From JAUVKT01 sp942491535 (GTDB lineage: Bacteria > Bacteroidota > Bacteroidia > Bacteroidales > VadinHA17), in assembly GCA_942491535.1 (NCBI GenBank), contig CALOBV010000005.1:1-64000 (forward strand): a DNA stretch of 64,000 nucleotides. Reading direction: 5' to 3'. Position numbers and translations under genes: made by a program. The notes under the pieces were generated by a model. The model was not told where the DNA came from. It made no database searches and saw only the letters and a list, made by a program, of their open reading frames with translations. This document shows positions 1 through 8,055 of the stretch, piece after piece (the first letter of the stretch is position 1; each line of letters opens with the position of its first letter).

Positions 1-6
1 ATCTTT

Positions 7-24
7 GTTCGGTATTTAACGAAC
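7..24. promoter_or_regulatory. Probable ArsR operator 1 (perfect inverted repeat)
   Basis: GTTCGGTATTTAACGAAC is a perfect 5-bp inverted repeat (GTTCG/CGAAC) around an 8-bp AT-rich centre. It ends six bases before the arsR start codon, so a bound repressor would block the promoter or early transcription. A near-identical site lies at 344-361, in front of the next gene. Two matched sites flanking a small ArsR gene is the usual autoregulation layout; binding itself is inferred. Confidence 0.75.
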
Positions 25-30
25 AGATGA

Positions 31-327
31 ATGAATAAAGAAGTTTTAACCGAAAAGCAAAAGAAAATTGCCCGATATGCAAAAGCCATGGGACATCCAA
101 TACGCATGTATGTATTGGAATTGCTTTCTACGCAAAGTTGTTGTTATAGCGGAGACCTGACTGAAGAGCTTCCAATTGTAAAATCAACACTTTCAGGGCA
201 TTTAAAAGAATTAAAAGATGCAGGATTAATTCAGGGTGAAATAGAAGCCCCCAAAATCAAATACTGTATAAACAAGGAAAACTGGAAAGAAGCTCAGGAT
301 TTATTCAAAGAGTTCATGCAGTTATAA
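31..327 (+). CDS. ArsR/SmtB-family winged-helix repressor
   Basis: A 98-residue protein with the ArsR/SmtB helix-turn-helix fold. The stretch IARYAKAMGHPIRMYVLELL is the typical first helix pair of the family, and VKSTLSGHLKELKDAGLI is the recognition helix and wing. Residues 37-38 are a Cys-Cys pair (STQSCCYSGDL), in the position where many ArsR proteins carry thiols that sense metals, sulfur species or redox state; what this one senses is not visible. It sits between two copies of an inverted repeat that probably are its operators, directly upstream of an FmdE-family gene and a TauE-type permease it likely controls. The ATG at 31 is the first in-frame start; no Shine-Dalgarno is seen, as is normal in Bacteroidota. 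A decayed second copy of this gene is at 12913-12999. Confidence 0.9.
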   Translation: MNKEVLTEKQKKIARYAKAMGHPIRMYVLELLSTQSCCYSGDLTEELPIVKSTLSGHLKELKDAGLIQGEIEAPKIKYCINKENWKEAQDLFKEFMQL

Positions 328-343
328 AAAATTTGAAATTACA

Positions 344-361
344 GTTCGTTATTTTACGAAC
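344..361. promoter_or_regulatory. Probable ArsR operator 2 (perfect inverted repeat)
   Basis: GTTCGTTATTTTACGAAC has the same GTTCG/CGAAC arms and 8-bp AT-rich spacer as the site at 7-24, differing only at three positions of the centre. It lies between arsR and the FmdE-family gene, 17 bp after the arsR stop, so the FmdE and permease genes probably have their own ArsR-controlled promoter rather than only reading through from arsR. Confidence 0.75.
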
Positions 362-432
362 ACTGAACAAGTAATGCTTTTTTCAAATATTATATGAGTC
401 ATAAAAATACTAAGAATTTTAAAATCAAAATT

Positions 433-1038
433 ATGGAAAACAAAATGGTAGAAATCCCTGAGTGGGCATTCGAGTTTCACGGACACAAATGTCCGGCAAT
501 GCCAATGGGTTACAGAGCAGGATTAACTGCAATGAAAAAATTAGGTGTCGAAAAAGCCAGTAATAAAGAGTTATATCTCTATTGTGAAAATGGACCTGCG
601 CATGCAGCAGCTTGCTTTTTAGATGGTGTAATGGCTGCAACTGGTTGCACCTATGGAAAGGGAATTGTTGAAAAACTAAATTATGCAAAAAATGCAATTG
701 TTTTGGTTGATTTAAAAACCAACAGGGCTGTAAGAGTTTCTATTCGTCCTGAGTTTTTTGAAAAAGCTTTAAATTCTGAGTTTGTACAGTTACGAAAACA
801 AAAAATAGAGCCTAAAGACATCAAACCCGAATTAGTAATGCCTCTTATTGAAAATGTAAAAAAAATAGATGAGAATGTACTTTTTTCTGTAAGTGGAATC
901 TTCGAGAAAAAAGTAGAACTACCTAAAGGAACATTTGATTGGCATAACTGCTCAAAATGTGGTGAAATTGTTTTCGACAATCAATCTAAGGTTATTGATG
1001 GAGAAAGAGTATGTATACCATGTTCGGAAAATATTTAA
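433..1038 (+). CDS. FmdE-family protein with C-terminal zinc finger
   Basis: About 201 residues. The N-terminal half has the FmdE signature FHGHKCPAMPMGYRAG (His16, His18 and Cys20 are probable metal ligands) and GPAHAAACFLDGVMAATGCTYGKG, another Cys/His-rich conserved block. The C-terminus carries Cys173-x2-Cys176 and Cys194-x2-Cys197, a treble-clef-like zinc site. FmdE was named from methanogen formylmethanofuran dehydrogenase operons, but bacterial homologues are widespread and of unknown role; metal or sulfur handling fits the ligands and this neighbourhood. It is followed after 6 bp by the TauE-type permease and preceded by an ArsR operator. I chose ATG 433 because similarity begins at MENKMVEIPEWAF and the preceding bases are A-rich; ATG 394 in the same frame would add 13 basic residues. 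Confidence 0.85.
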   Translation: MENKMVEIPEWAFEFHGHKCPAMPMGYRAGLTAMKKLGVEKASNKELYLYCENGPAHAAACFLDGVMAATGCTYGKGIVEKLNYAKNAIVLVDLKTNRAVRVSIRPEFFEKALNSEFVQLRKQKIEPKDIKPELVMPLIENVKKIDENVLFSVSGIFEKKVELPKGTFDWHNCSKCGEIVFDNQSKVIDGERVCIPCSENI

Positions 1039-1044
1039 TCTAGT

Positions 1045-1806
1045 ATGATAGAATATTATTTAGCACCTATTTCATTTATAGCAGCCTTTATATTCTCCCT
1101 CGGAGGTGTTGGGGCTGCTATTATTCTGATACCTATTTTAATTTCATTTGGTATCCCAATTGGAATTGCAAAACCCGTCGGACTTTTCTATAATACAGTA
1201 AGTTTAACGGGCGCAAGTATTTCTAACATTAGAAATAAACGTCTCGATTTTAAAGTTGGAATACCTATAATTATTTTTTCCTTTTTATTTGCCATTGCAG
1301 GTGCCTGGATATCTCAATTTATCCCTAAAAAAATCATTTTGATTCTTTTTATCGGATTTCTGATTTTCTCAGGATTTATGTTTTTGTTTCACAAAAAAAA
1401 TGTACAGGACAGCTATAGGGAAGACAAACCTTATGTGGCTCTTTCGGCTATTGGAGCATTTGCCGGACTTTTATCCGGAATGCTCGGAATTGGTGGCGGG
1501 GGTATAATTTCACCACTTATGCTAATGTTAGGTTTCAATCCTAAAAAAATTGCTGCCATTACAGCTTTTGTCGTTCCATTTTCATCCTTTTCAGGATTTC
1601 TCACCTACTGGGCAATGGGAAATATCAATTGGAAATTGCTGGTTATTGCATCTGTAGCCGGAATTGCCGGGGCTACACTCGGAACCATGTTTATGCACAA
1701 AAGATTAAACCCTAAAACAGTAAAAAAAATTCTGGCAGTCATTTTATTGTTGATGGCAATAAAACTTTTATCTTATATGCATTTACTCAAAATTGAAATG
1801 GCTTGA
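1045..1806 (+). CDS. TauE/SafE-family anion permease
   Basis: A 253-residue integral membrane protein with about eight hydrophobic segments in two similar halves. The duplicated glycine-rich motifs (FSLGGVGAAIILIPILISFG near residue 20 and SGMLGIGGGGIISPLMLMLG near 150) are the TauE/SafE (DUF81) hallmark. Family members move sulfite, sulfoacetate, thiosulfate or other small organosulfur anions across the inner membrane, usually outward. It follows the FmdE gene by 6 bp, so the two are almost surely co-transcribed under ArsR. A sulfur-stress or sulfide/sulfite export role is plausible but the substrate cannot be read from the sequence. Confidence 0.88.
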   Translation: MIEYYLAPISFIAAFIFSLGGVGAAIILIPILISFGIPIGIAKPVGLFYNTVSLTGASISNIRNKRLDFKVGIPIIIFSFLFAIAGAWISQFIPKKIILILFIGFLIFSGFMFLFHKKNVQDSYREDKPYVALSAIGAFAGLLSGMLGIGGGGIISPLMLMLGFNPKKIAAITAFVVPFSSFSGFLTYWAMGNINWKLLVIASVAGIAGATLGTMFMHKRLNPKTVKKILAVILLLMAIKLLSYMHLLKIEMA

Positions 1807-2105
1807 TAAGTTGGAGCTTCGAAATCCCAACCTACGCAGTTGATAGTCTAGGAAACACACTAAATTATCAATTGGACCGAAGTAGTTATCAGAGTATGGC
1901 TGTATGACATCTGTTTTAGTTGCTTCTGATAACCTACCTGCATTAAAAAGTTACCGATGTACATGAGCATTTTCATTTCTATATTATTTAATTAGATAAT
2001 TATTAGTAACTTATACAAGCAGTAGCCGGTGGCATGGCTGTTAACTTCAGGGTAATTCAAAAGAAGAAGTTTTACTATTTCTCACCAATAATAAAGGAGA
2101 TTAAT
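1807..2105. other. Intergenic stretch without recognised gene
   Basis: About 300 bases after the permease. Stops are frequent in all frames and I see no RNA gene or clear terminator. The end of the stretch (2085-2105) has an unusually good ribosome binding site, AAAGGAGA, placed for the ATG at 2106. Confidence 0.5.
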
Positions 2106-2408
2106 ATGAATAGAATCAAATTAGTTCGGAACTTAGGTTTTATTTTACCTGTCACATTCATTTGCAGTTGTACAAGTGAACCTTTTAATGAAACCATTTC
2201 TTCAGATGGTGTTAAGATCGCCTTTGATCAGAAAGGAGTTGGAGATCCCGCAATAGTGTTTGTTCATGGATGGACAAATCAGAGAATTATCTGGGATGAT
2301 CAGATGAATCACTTCTCACAAAAGTATAAAACCATATCGATCGATCTTGCAGGCTCCGGTGAATCGGGCAATAACAGGTATGACTGGACAATGAAAAAAT
2401 TTGTATAA
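2106..2408 (+). pseudogene. Truncated alpha/beta-hydrolase lipoprotein
   Basis: The first 100 residues of an exported alpha/beta hydrolase. ATG 2106 follows an AAAGGAGA site; a lipoprotein signal ends at the lipobox VTFICSC. The hydrolase start is clear: VFVHGWTNQRIIWDDQMNHF (oxyanion-hole region) and ISIDLAGSGESG. The reading frame stops right after, before the nucleophile elbow GxSxG and before the catalytic Asp and His, where full-length relatives run to about 280-300 residues. It is therefore a remnant without a catalytic triad. The following 2409-2605 holds a short open stretch (2420-2560, about 46 codons, no start codon) of unknown family, perhaps the tail of another deleted gene brought next to it. 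Confidence 0.8.
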
Positions 2409-2605
2409 ATGAAAATTAAACGATTAAACCCGAAATAGAATGGATGGAAAAGGTAATACCTGAGGGATTACCATTAAAACCTACAACAGTGAAACAAAAG
2501 AAACAGATGCCAGCGTCAATCCCGGGTATAATGATATTCATTCAGAATAAAAAATTTTAACTCAATAACTGCAATTTTATTAATCATTTAAAAAAGCAAT
2601 ATGAT

Positions 2606-2926
2606 ATGGAAAATTTAATGAATTTATACGACAATCTGGGCTGGGAAAATGCTGATGAGTACTTCTCAGGAACAAAAAGAAAAGTATTAAGGGATGAAAA
2701 TGGGGCAAGAACTGTTTTGCTAAAATTGCCAAAAGGTTTTTATATGTCTCCTCATTCGCATATTACTACTGAACAAGATTTTGTTCTTGATGGTGAATAT
2801 TCAAGTAATGGGAAAAGTTATACCAAGGGTTCTTATCAAATTTTTTCACCACACGACGAACATGGACCTTTTGAGTCGAAAGAGGGAGCTTTAGTTTTGA
2901 TAATATGGGATCCTAAAACGATTTAA
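2606..2926 (+). CDS. Small single-domain cupin (ChrR-like)
   Basis: A 106-residue cupin. The metal-binding motif 1 is PHSHITTEQDFVLDGEY (His-x-His plus an acidic residue) and motif 2 is SPHDEHGPFES with a further His, so it can probably hold a divalent metal. The sequence resembles the ChrR-type cupin domain found alone or attached to anti-sigma factors. No signal peptide, so cytosolic. It stands alone after a gene remnant; substrate and role are unknown. ATG 2606 and ATG 2618 (MNLYDN) are both possible starts. Confidence 0.7.
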   Translation: MENLMNLYDNLGWENADEYFSGTKRKVLRDENGARTVLLKLPKGFYMSPHSHITTEQDFVLDGEYSSNGKSYTKGSYQIFSPHDEHGPFESKEGALVLIIWDPKTI

Positions 2927-2954
2927 GAAACCTAGAGCTTAAAATAAGAAAATC

Positions 2955-3191
2955 ATGATAAAATCAAACAGTGGCAATGGTTCCGGTCAGGGTAAAGGTC
3001 TTGGATCGGGAGGTGGCAGAGGAAGGAACAAAGGAGGCGGTTATAGTGTTGGCGGATACTGTGTATGCACTAAATGTAGCACCAAAATTCAACATCAACA
3101 GGGTGTTAAATGCACTACACTTAAATGCCCTGATTGCGGAAATACTATGATCAGGGAAGAATTGTTGAATGAAAAACGTAACAAAGATTAA
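2955..3191 (+). CDS. Glycine-rich small zinc-ribbon protein
   Basis: A 78-residue protein: residues 5-35 are Gly/Ser/Arg-rich and low in complexity, followed by a compact zinc ribbon with Cys-x2-Cys (CTKC) and, about 20 residues later, CPDCG. Relatives of this kind (Gly-rich head plus CVCxxCG...GVxCxxxxCPxCG) are common small proteins in anaerobes, often near NifX/NafY-type iron-molybdenum cofactor-binding proteins, but no such partner is seen here. It lies 28 bp after the cupin gene and may share its transcript. Function unknown. Confidence 0.7.
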   Translation: MIKSNSGNGSGQGKGLGSGGGRGRNKGGGYSVGGYCVCTKCSTKIQHQQGVKCTTLKCPDCGNTMIREELLNEKRNKD

Positions 3192-3293
3192 AGAATTATT
3201 GTCTTCTATTCTTGATGCTTTTAATTACTTTCCCCAATATTATTAATATAAGGGATTGTTACCGTATTATAAATAGATTAAGCAAAAACAGAA

Positions 3294-3674
3294 ATGAAAT
3301 TAAATCATGTGGCACTAAATATAGAAAGCGAAGGGGAATTAGTTAATTTTTATCAAAATATTCTAGGCTTTCATTCTGCCTACCAATTTAATATGCCTGC
3401 TGAATTAGCAGCCACTCTTTTTGAAGTAAGAAAACAAGTGAATGTTTTTTTGTATAAAAAAGATGACATCCTTCTTGAATTATTTGTTCATTCTGTAAAT
3501 ACGAACCAGAATTTTGCCCATCTCTGTTTTGAAGTAAAAAACCGTGAAAGTATTACTGCCAGGTGTGAGCAAAGCGGATATCCGGTAATAAGAATTAAGC
3601 GTAAAGATAAAAACGACCTCCTGTTTATTAAAGACCAGGAAGGGAATATTTTTGAATTAAAAGAGGGCGAATAA
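3294..3674 (+). CDS. VOC (glyoxalase/bleomycin-resistance) family protein
   Basis: 126 residues with the vicinal-oxygen-chelate fold. MKLNHVALNIESEGELVNFYQNILGF-type opening gives the first metal-ligand His (NHVAL), FAHLCFEV supplies a second His in the middle strand, and KDQEGNIFELKE supplies the terminal Glu. The domain is one betaalphabetabetabeta pair, so a dimer would complete the active site. Which reaction it performs cannot be told; relatives include lyases, dioxygenases and drug-binding proteins. It appears monocistronic. Confidence 0.8.
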   Translation: MKLNHVALNIESEGELVNFYQNILGFHSAYQFNMPAELAATLFEVRKQVNVFLYKKDDILLELFVHSVNTNQNFAHLCFEVKNRESITARCEQSGYPVIRIKRKDKNDLLFIKDQEGNIFELKEGE

Positions 3675-3741
3675 AGGAAAAGATATACGCCAATATGCGT
3701 TATCTCCGAGAAATCGGGGCGGGCGGGGCAGGTAATTTAAT

Positions 3742-3785
3742 CACGAGAACTCGTGACTCAGCCTTTGTTAAGTCTTCGGCTGATA
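3742..3785. repeat. Intergenic double-hairpin repeat, copy A
   Basis: CACGAG-AA-CTCGTG (3742-3755) is a perfect inverted repeat, immediately followed by a second stem TCAGCC ... GGCTGA across about 14 bases. A second intergenic copy with the same order (palindrome, GACTnAGCC, spacer, GGCTG) is at 8820-8860. The surrounding bases are G/C-richer than the flanks. It may be a member of an interspersed repeat family or a transcription terminator-like element; only two copies are in this window. Confidence 0.45.
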
Positions 3786-3853
3786 TTGTCGGTTCCGATG
3801 GCCGTTATGGGCAACTTTAAAGCAAGATTATTTAAATTAGCAAACCGAAACAT

Positions 3854-6262
3854 ATGAGAACTTTTTTCACCCTTCTATTAGTACTGAGTTTTTTTTCCTG
3901 TGATTCCCCTAACCACAATAAAGTGTACATTGACGGTTTGTACAAACCTGTTGAGATACTCAGAGATGAATGGGGAATCAATCATATCTATGCCAAAAAT
4001 CAGCATGATCTATTTTTTGCACAAGGATATGCTGCAGCAAAAGACCGGCTTTTTCAATTTGAAATATGGAGACGACAGGCTACAGGCACAGTTGCTGAAA
4101 TTCTTGGTGAAAGAGAGTTGAAACGCGACATAGGTACCCGTCTATTTAAATTTCGAGGCAATATGACGGAAGAAATGAAACACTATCATGATGACGGTGT
4201 AGAAATTATTACTGCATATACAAATGGTGTTAATGCTTATATAGAAGAAATTATGGCCAGCCCTGATCAGCTTCCTATTGAATTCAAATTACTCAATATC
4301 GTTCCGGAAAAGTGGACTCCTGAAGTTGTTATTTCCAGACACCAGGGTCTTTTAGGAAATATTGGAGCAGAATTAAGGATTGGCCGGGCTGTAGCAAAAT
4401 TAGGTGTAGAGACAGTAAAAGACCTCTATTGGTTTCATCCAAAAGATCCAGACATTGAGCTTGATCCCGGCATAAACAAGGACTTATTATTTGATAACAT
4501 TTTAGAATTGTATAATGCGTATCGAAGGCCGGTTCGTTTTGAATCCAGTGATGTTCAACCTGAATACCGTGCTTCAGGGAATGTGAGCGCACTTTTAAAT
4601 TCAATTGTTGAAAGGACCGACTCCCTTTCTATTGGCAGTAATAATTGGGTGGTGAGTGGAGCACTAATGGAAGATGGATACACGGTCATGGCCAATGATC
4701 CTCACAGAAGTATTTCGGTTCCTTCACTCAGGTACATGTCCCATCTGGTAGCTCCCGGATGGAACGTGATAGGCGGAGGTGAACCAGAAATCCCCGGAAT
4801 TTCTATCGGGCACAATGAATATGGTTCATGGGGGCTTACTATCTTCAGCACCGATGGCGAAGATTTGTATGTTTATGACTTAAATCCGAGTAATGTAAAC
4901 CAATATATGTACAATGGTCAATGGGAAGATGTAAATGTAATTACTGAAACCATCAAAGTCAAAGGCAAGGATGATGTCAACGTTGACCTATTATACACCC
5001 GACATGGCCCTATTGTTTATGTTGATTTAGAACATAGCAAAGCATATGGAATTCGTTGCGCATGGCTTGAACCTGGTGGGGCACCCTACCTGGCGTCTTT
5101 GCGTATGAATCAGGCTAAAACCTGGGAAGAATTCCGGGAGGCATGTAACTATAGCCATATCCCAGGGGAAAATATGATATGGGCGGACAAAGAAGGGAAT
5201 ATTGGATGGCAATCTGTAGGTATCGCACCTATTCGTACAAATTTCAGTGGCCTGGTTCCGGTTCCAGGTGATGGCAGATATGAGTGGGACGGTTATTTGC
5301 CAATTATTAAAAAACCTAATGCTCTCAACCCGTCAAAAGGTTTTTTTGGAACCGCCAATCAAAATGTAACACCAGATGATTATGAGCATTGGGATGCTAT
5401 CGGGTTTTCATGGGCAGATCCATATCGGGGAGACCGTGTAAATGAAGTCCTTGGGGCTGGTGAAAAACTAACAATGGATGACATGAAAGCATTGCAGGTT
5501 GACTACCTGTCAATACCTGCCAGAACTTTAACGCCATTACTTGCAAATATATCTTTTACTGGCAAACCGGATGAGGCAAAGAAAAAGCTCAACGGTTGGG
5601 ATTTTAAATTGAAACAAAATTCTATTGAAGCAGCTATTTACGTGGCGTGGGAAAACCAAATAATATTACTTGCAAATGAAAAGTTTATTCCTGCAGATGG
5701 AAAAGAGCTGATTTCAGGCATCCAAATGAAAAAGCTAATTGATTGGATTGTTATGCCAGATCGCAGATTTGGTTCAAATCCTATTCAGGGCAGGGATCTA
5801 TTTCTATATGAAGCATTTAATAATGGAGTAAAATACCTTGAAGAAACACTAGGCGATGATATGAATGCATGGAAATACGGGCAAGAAAAATTCAAACATA
5901 CCTATATGGCTCATGCATTGGGGGAGTCTGTAAATGAAGAGACAAAAACTAAATTAAACCTAGGTCCGCTACCTAGAGGGGGCAATAGTTACACACCAGG
6001 TTCAACAGGGCGAAATAATAGACAAAGCAGTGGTGCTTCATTTAGGATGATTGTGAATACAGGCAATTGGGATTCGGCTGTCAGTACCAATGGACCAGGG
6101 CAGTCTGGTAATCCAGATAGTTATTTTTACAGTAATTTGTTTGAACCCTGGGCTAAGGATCAATACTTTCCAGTTTATTATTCGCGGAGTAAAGTAGATT
6201 CCGTTACTGTCAATAAAACGCTATTGAGACCTAAAAAACTAATCAATTCAGGCTCTAAATGA
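3854..6262 (+). CDS. Penicillin-acylase-family (Ntn) amidase lipoprotein
   Basis: An 802-residue exported Ntn-hydrolase. The signal ends at a lipobox with Cys16 (LSFFSC), so it is probably lipid-anchored. The opening PVEILRDEWGINHIYAKNQHDLFFAQGYAAAKDRLFQ is the typical alpha-chain start. The autocatalytic cleavage site is Gly261-Ser262 in LSIGSNNWVVSG, making Ser262 the N-terminal nucleophile of the beta chain, followed by NDPHR and the RHGP-type motif YTRHGPIVYVD. Length and order match penicillin G acylase, acyl-homoserine-lactone acylase and aculeacin acylase relatives, which cut side-chain amides. Substrate choice (beta-lactam, quorum signal, N-acyl amino acid) cannot be deduced. It stands alone, with a 180-bp upstream region containing the hairpin repeat. 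Confidence 0.9.
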   Translation: MRTFFTLLLVLSFFSCDSPNHNKVYIDGLYKPVEILRDEWGINHIYAKNQHDLFFAQGYAAAKDRLFQFEIWRRQATGTVAEILGERELKRDIGTRLFKFRGNMTEEMKHYHDDGVEIITAYTNGVNAYIEEIMASPDQLPIEFKLLNIVPEKWTPEVVISRHQGLLGNIGAELRIGRAVAKLGVETVKDLYWFHPKDPDIELDPGINKDLLFDNILELYNAYRRPVRFESSDVQPEYRASGNVSALLNSIVERTDSLSIGSNNWVVSGALMEDGYTVMANDPHRSISVPSLRYMSHLVAPGWNVIGGGEPEIPGISIGHNEYGSWGLTIFSTDGEDLYVYDLNPSNVNQYMYNGQWEDVNVITETIKVKGKDDVNVDLLYTRHGPIVYVDLEHSKAYGIRCAWLEPGGAPYLASLRMNQAKTWEEFREACNYSHIPGENMIWADKEGNIGWQSVGIAPIRTNFSGLVPVPGDGRYEWDGYLPIIKKPNALNPSKGFFGTANQNVTPDDYEHWDAIGFSWADPYRGDRVNEVLGAGEKLTMDDMKALQVDYLSIPARTLTPLLANISFTGKPDEAKKKLNGWDFKLKQNSIEAAIYVAWENQIILLANEKFIPADGKELISGIQMKKLIDWIVMPDRRFGSNPIQGRDLFLYEAFNNGVKYLEETLGDDMNAWKYGQEKFKHTYMAHALGESVNEETKTKLNLGPLPRGGNSYTPGSTGRNNRQSSGASFRMIVNTGNWDSAVSTNGPGQSGNPDSYFYSNLFEPWAKDQYFPVYYSRSKVDSVTVNKTLLRPKKLINSGSK

Positions 6263-6484
6263 TAAGCCATTATCAAATTTTGGTTATATAGAAAACTAAT
6301 TAACGGGGTGGCTAGCAGTACGCTGAAGTTAAATGTTTTATCCTCACTATGAGAAAAAACAATTTCCTGACCAGGTAATAGAATATATCAGGTGCCAGTA
6401 ATAGAACAGTGTATAGAAAGGTTGGACATAAGAACAAGTTATACCTTATATTACAAAGACAGAATAATACTTATAAAACAGATT

Positions 6485-7906
6485 ATGATGAAACTAAAAA
6501 TCTTAAAAATACTTTTTTTCATACCTGTTTTATGTATGCTTGGATGTACTTCGAGTTCTCAAATCTTGTCAAAGGATAAATTAATTGAAGACTTGATATA
6601 TCTCAATAATGCAATAATAGAAGGACATCCAGTAACTTCAAACAAAGCATGGACCAATGAATTGGATTCCTATATAAGCCATGTACAGAATCAATCGCTC
6701 GGAAAGCTCACTGCTTTTGAATATGAAAATAGTGTTCGTGAGGCCCTATGCAAAGTAGGATGTTCTCACACCAAAATAGAAGAATCACCAATAGCTGAAA
6801 TATATCTAAAACAAATGGGAGAGAACAAATACTTGCCTATTCGCTGTTTTGCTGATTCTTCGGGACTGTACATCCTGGACGCAGAATTTAAAGATAACAA
6901 CCCACAAATATACTTTCCTATTAAAGTTATCTCAATTAACGACTTGCCCGCTATGGAGATAATAAATAAACTTATTATTTATCAACCGGTCGACGGACAT
7001 CAAAAAACATTGGGCTACTCCATTATAAATGATTTTTCTGAAATACTAATCAGAAGGTGTTTTATTGGTACCGATGATTTTAGAATTAAATATATAAACC
7101 CCAATGATGAGATAGCTGAAATTAATATAAAAGCTGTAAAAAATTATTCGCCAAATAAATTTCAATATTTTCAACCAAAATCAAAATCGTTAATTAGTGA
7201 GAAATCTGTCGAGTTATTCAATCTAACTCAAAACACCATGTATTTAAAGATTAAATCGATGGACTATGGTAGCTATAAGAAAATAAACGGGAAAATATTT
7301 CAGCAAATAGATGACAGGCCAATCGAGAATCTGGTAATAGATTTAAGAGGCAATGGTGGGGGCTCCACGAGGAGTACCCTTGATTTTTTATCATACATTC
7401 TATCCGATACACTATCTCAAATTGACTTCAGGCCCAAAGGAAATGTAGAAAAATATTTGAGCTCTAAGTTGAAACTGGCAGGAGTCTGGTTCTGGGAGAA
7501 AACAACCCGGCATAAGGTAACAGATTCAGGAATAAAGTATATCACCAACCTTACTTATCCTAAGAAAAAGCTATTTAAAGGGAATATTTTCGTCCTGACA
7601 GATGGATACACAGCATCATCTTCATGTACATTAACGGCTTATCTCAAATACAAAGCTTCTGCTATTTGTATTGGCCAGGAGACGGCGGGTGGCGAAACAG
7701 GATGCAATGCGAATAGCTTCCAGAAGCTTGAACTTCCAAATTCAAAAATTATAATTAATTTCCCACTTTTCCGGTTTAATAATGAAATATTAATTCCCGA
7801 TAATCATCACGGAATTATACCTGACTATAGAATAAATTACACAGCTAATTCATACCTATCAAACACAGATTTGGAAATGGAAAAGGTATTTATTCTGATA
7901 AATTAA
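6485..7906 (+). CDS. S41-family (C-terminal processing) peptidase, lipoprotein
   Basis: About 473 residues starting at MMKLKILK; the lipobox LCMLGC predicts a lipid-anchored envelope protein. The S41 core is in the C-terminal half: NLVIDLRGNGGGSTRS, then VLTDGYTASSSCTLTAYLKY with the nucleophile serine, and GQETAGGETGCNANSF. The N-terminal 200 residues resemble the helical region of Bacteroidota S41 proteases and no clear PDZ domain is visible. ATG 6485 is preferred over an upstream in-frame codon at 6392 because a signal peptide begins right there. It is followed after 5 bp by a 47-codon secreted-protein stub. Confidence 0.85.
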   Translation: MMKLKILKILFFIPVLCMLGCTSSSQILSKDKLIEDLIYLNNAIIEGHPVTSNKAWTNELDSYISHVQNQSLGKLTAFEYENSVREALCKVGCSHTKIEESPIAEIYLKQMGENKYLPIRCFADSSGLYILDAEFKDNNPQIYFPIKVISINDLPAMEIINKLIIYQPVDGHQKTLGYSIINDFSEILIRRCFIGTDDFRIKYINPNDEIAEINIKAVKNYSPNKFQYFQPKSKSLISEKSVELFNLTQNTMYLKIKSMDYGSYKKINGKIFQQIDDRPIENLVIDLRGNGGGSTRSTLDFLSYILSDTLSQIDFRPKGNVEKYLSSKLKLAGVWFWEKTTRHKVTDSGIKYITNLTYPKKKLFKGNIFVLTDGYTASSSCTLTAYLKYKASAICIGQETAGGETGCNANSFQKLELPNSKIIINFPLFRFNNEILIPDNHHGIIPDYRINYTANSYLSNTDLEMEKVFILIN

Positions 7907-7911
7907 TAGCT

Positions 7912-8055
7912 ATGAAAAAATGTATTTCCCTTTCATTTCTTATTTGTCTGGGATTTTCTGTGAGAGCACAGAAATTAAATCTTCAGGAGTCCATTGATTT
8001 AAACTCAGACGGTAAAATTGAGCTTATTAGTCTTGAAAATATGCAAAAAATATGA
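7912..8055 (+). pseudogene. Stub of a secreted protein, overlapping the VIT gene
   Basis: A 47-residue reading frame with a clean signal peptide (MKKCISLSFLICLGFSVRAQ) followed by about 27 residues including DLNSDGKIELISLE, which looks like an FG-GAP or EF-hand-type DxDxDG loop. Its TGA overlaps the ATG of the metal-transporter gene by 4 bp (ATGA at 8052-8055). The mature part is too short for a folded calcium-loop protein, so I read it as the surviving 5' end of a larger gene lost by deletion; a true micro-exoprotein is the alternative. Confidence 0.5.

Noticed and set aside
3690..3830. Integron-type attC site suggested by CGTTATGGGCAAC and GCGTTATC-like text
   Set aside because: Core and inverse-core sites do not match GTTRRRY/RYYYAAC with correct pairing and no integrase is nearby; treated only as a hairpin repeat.
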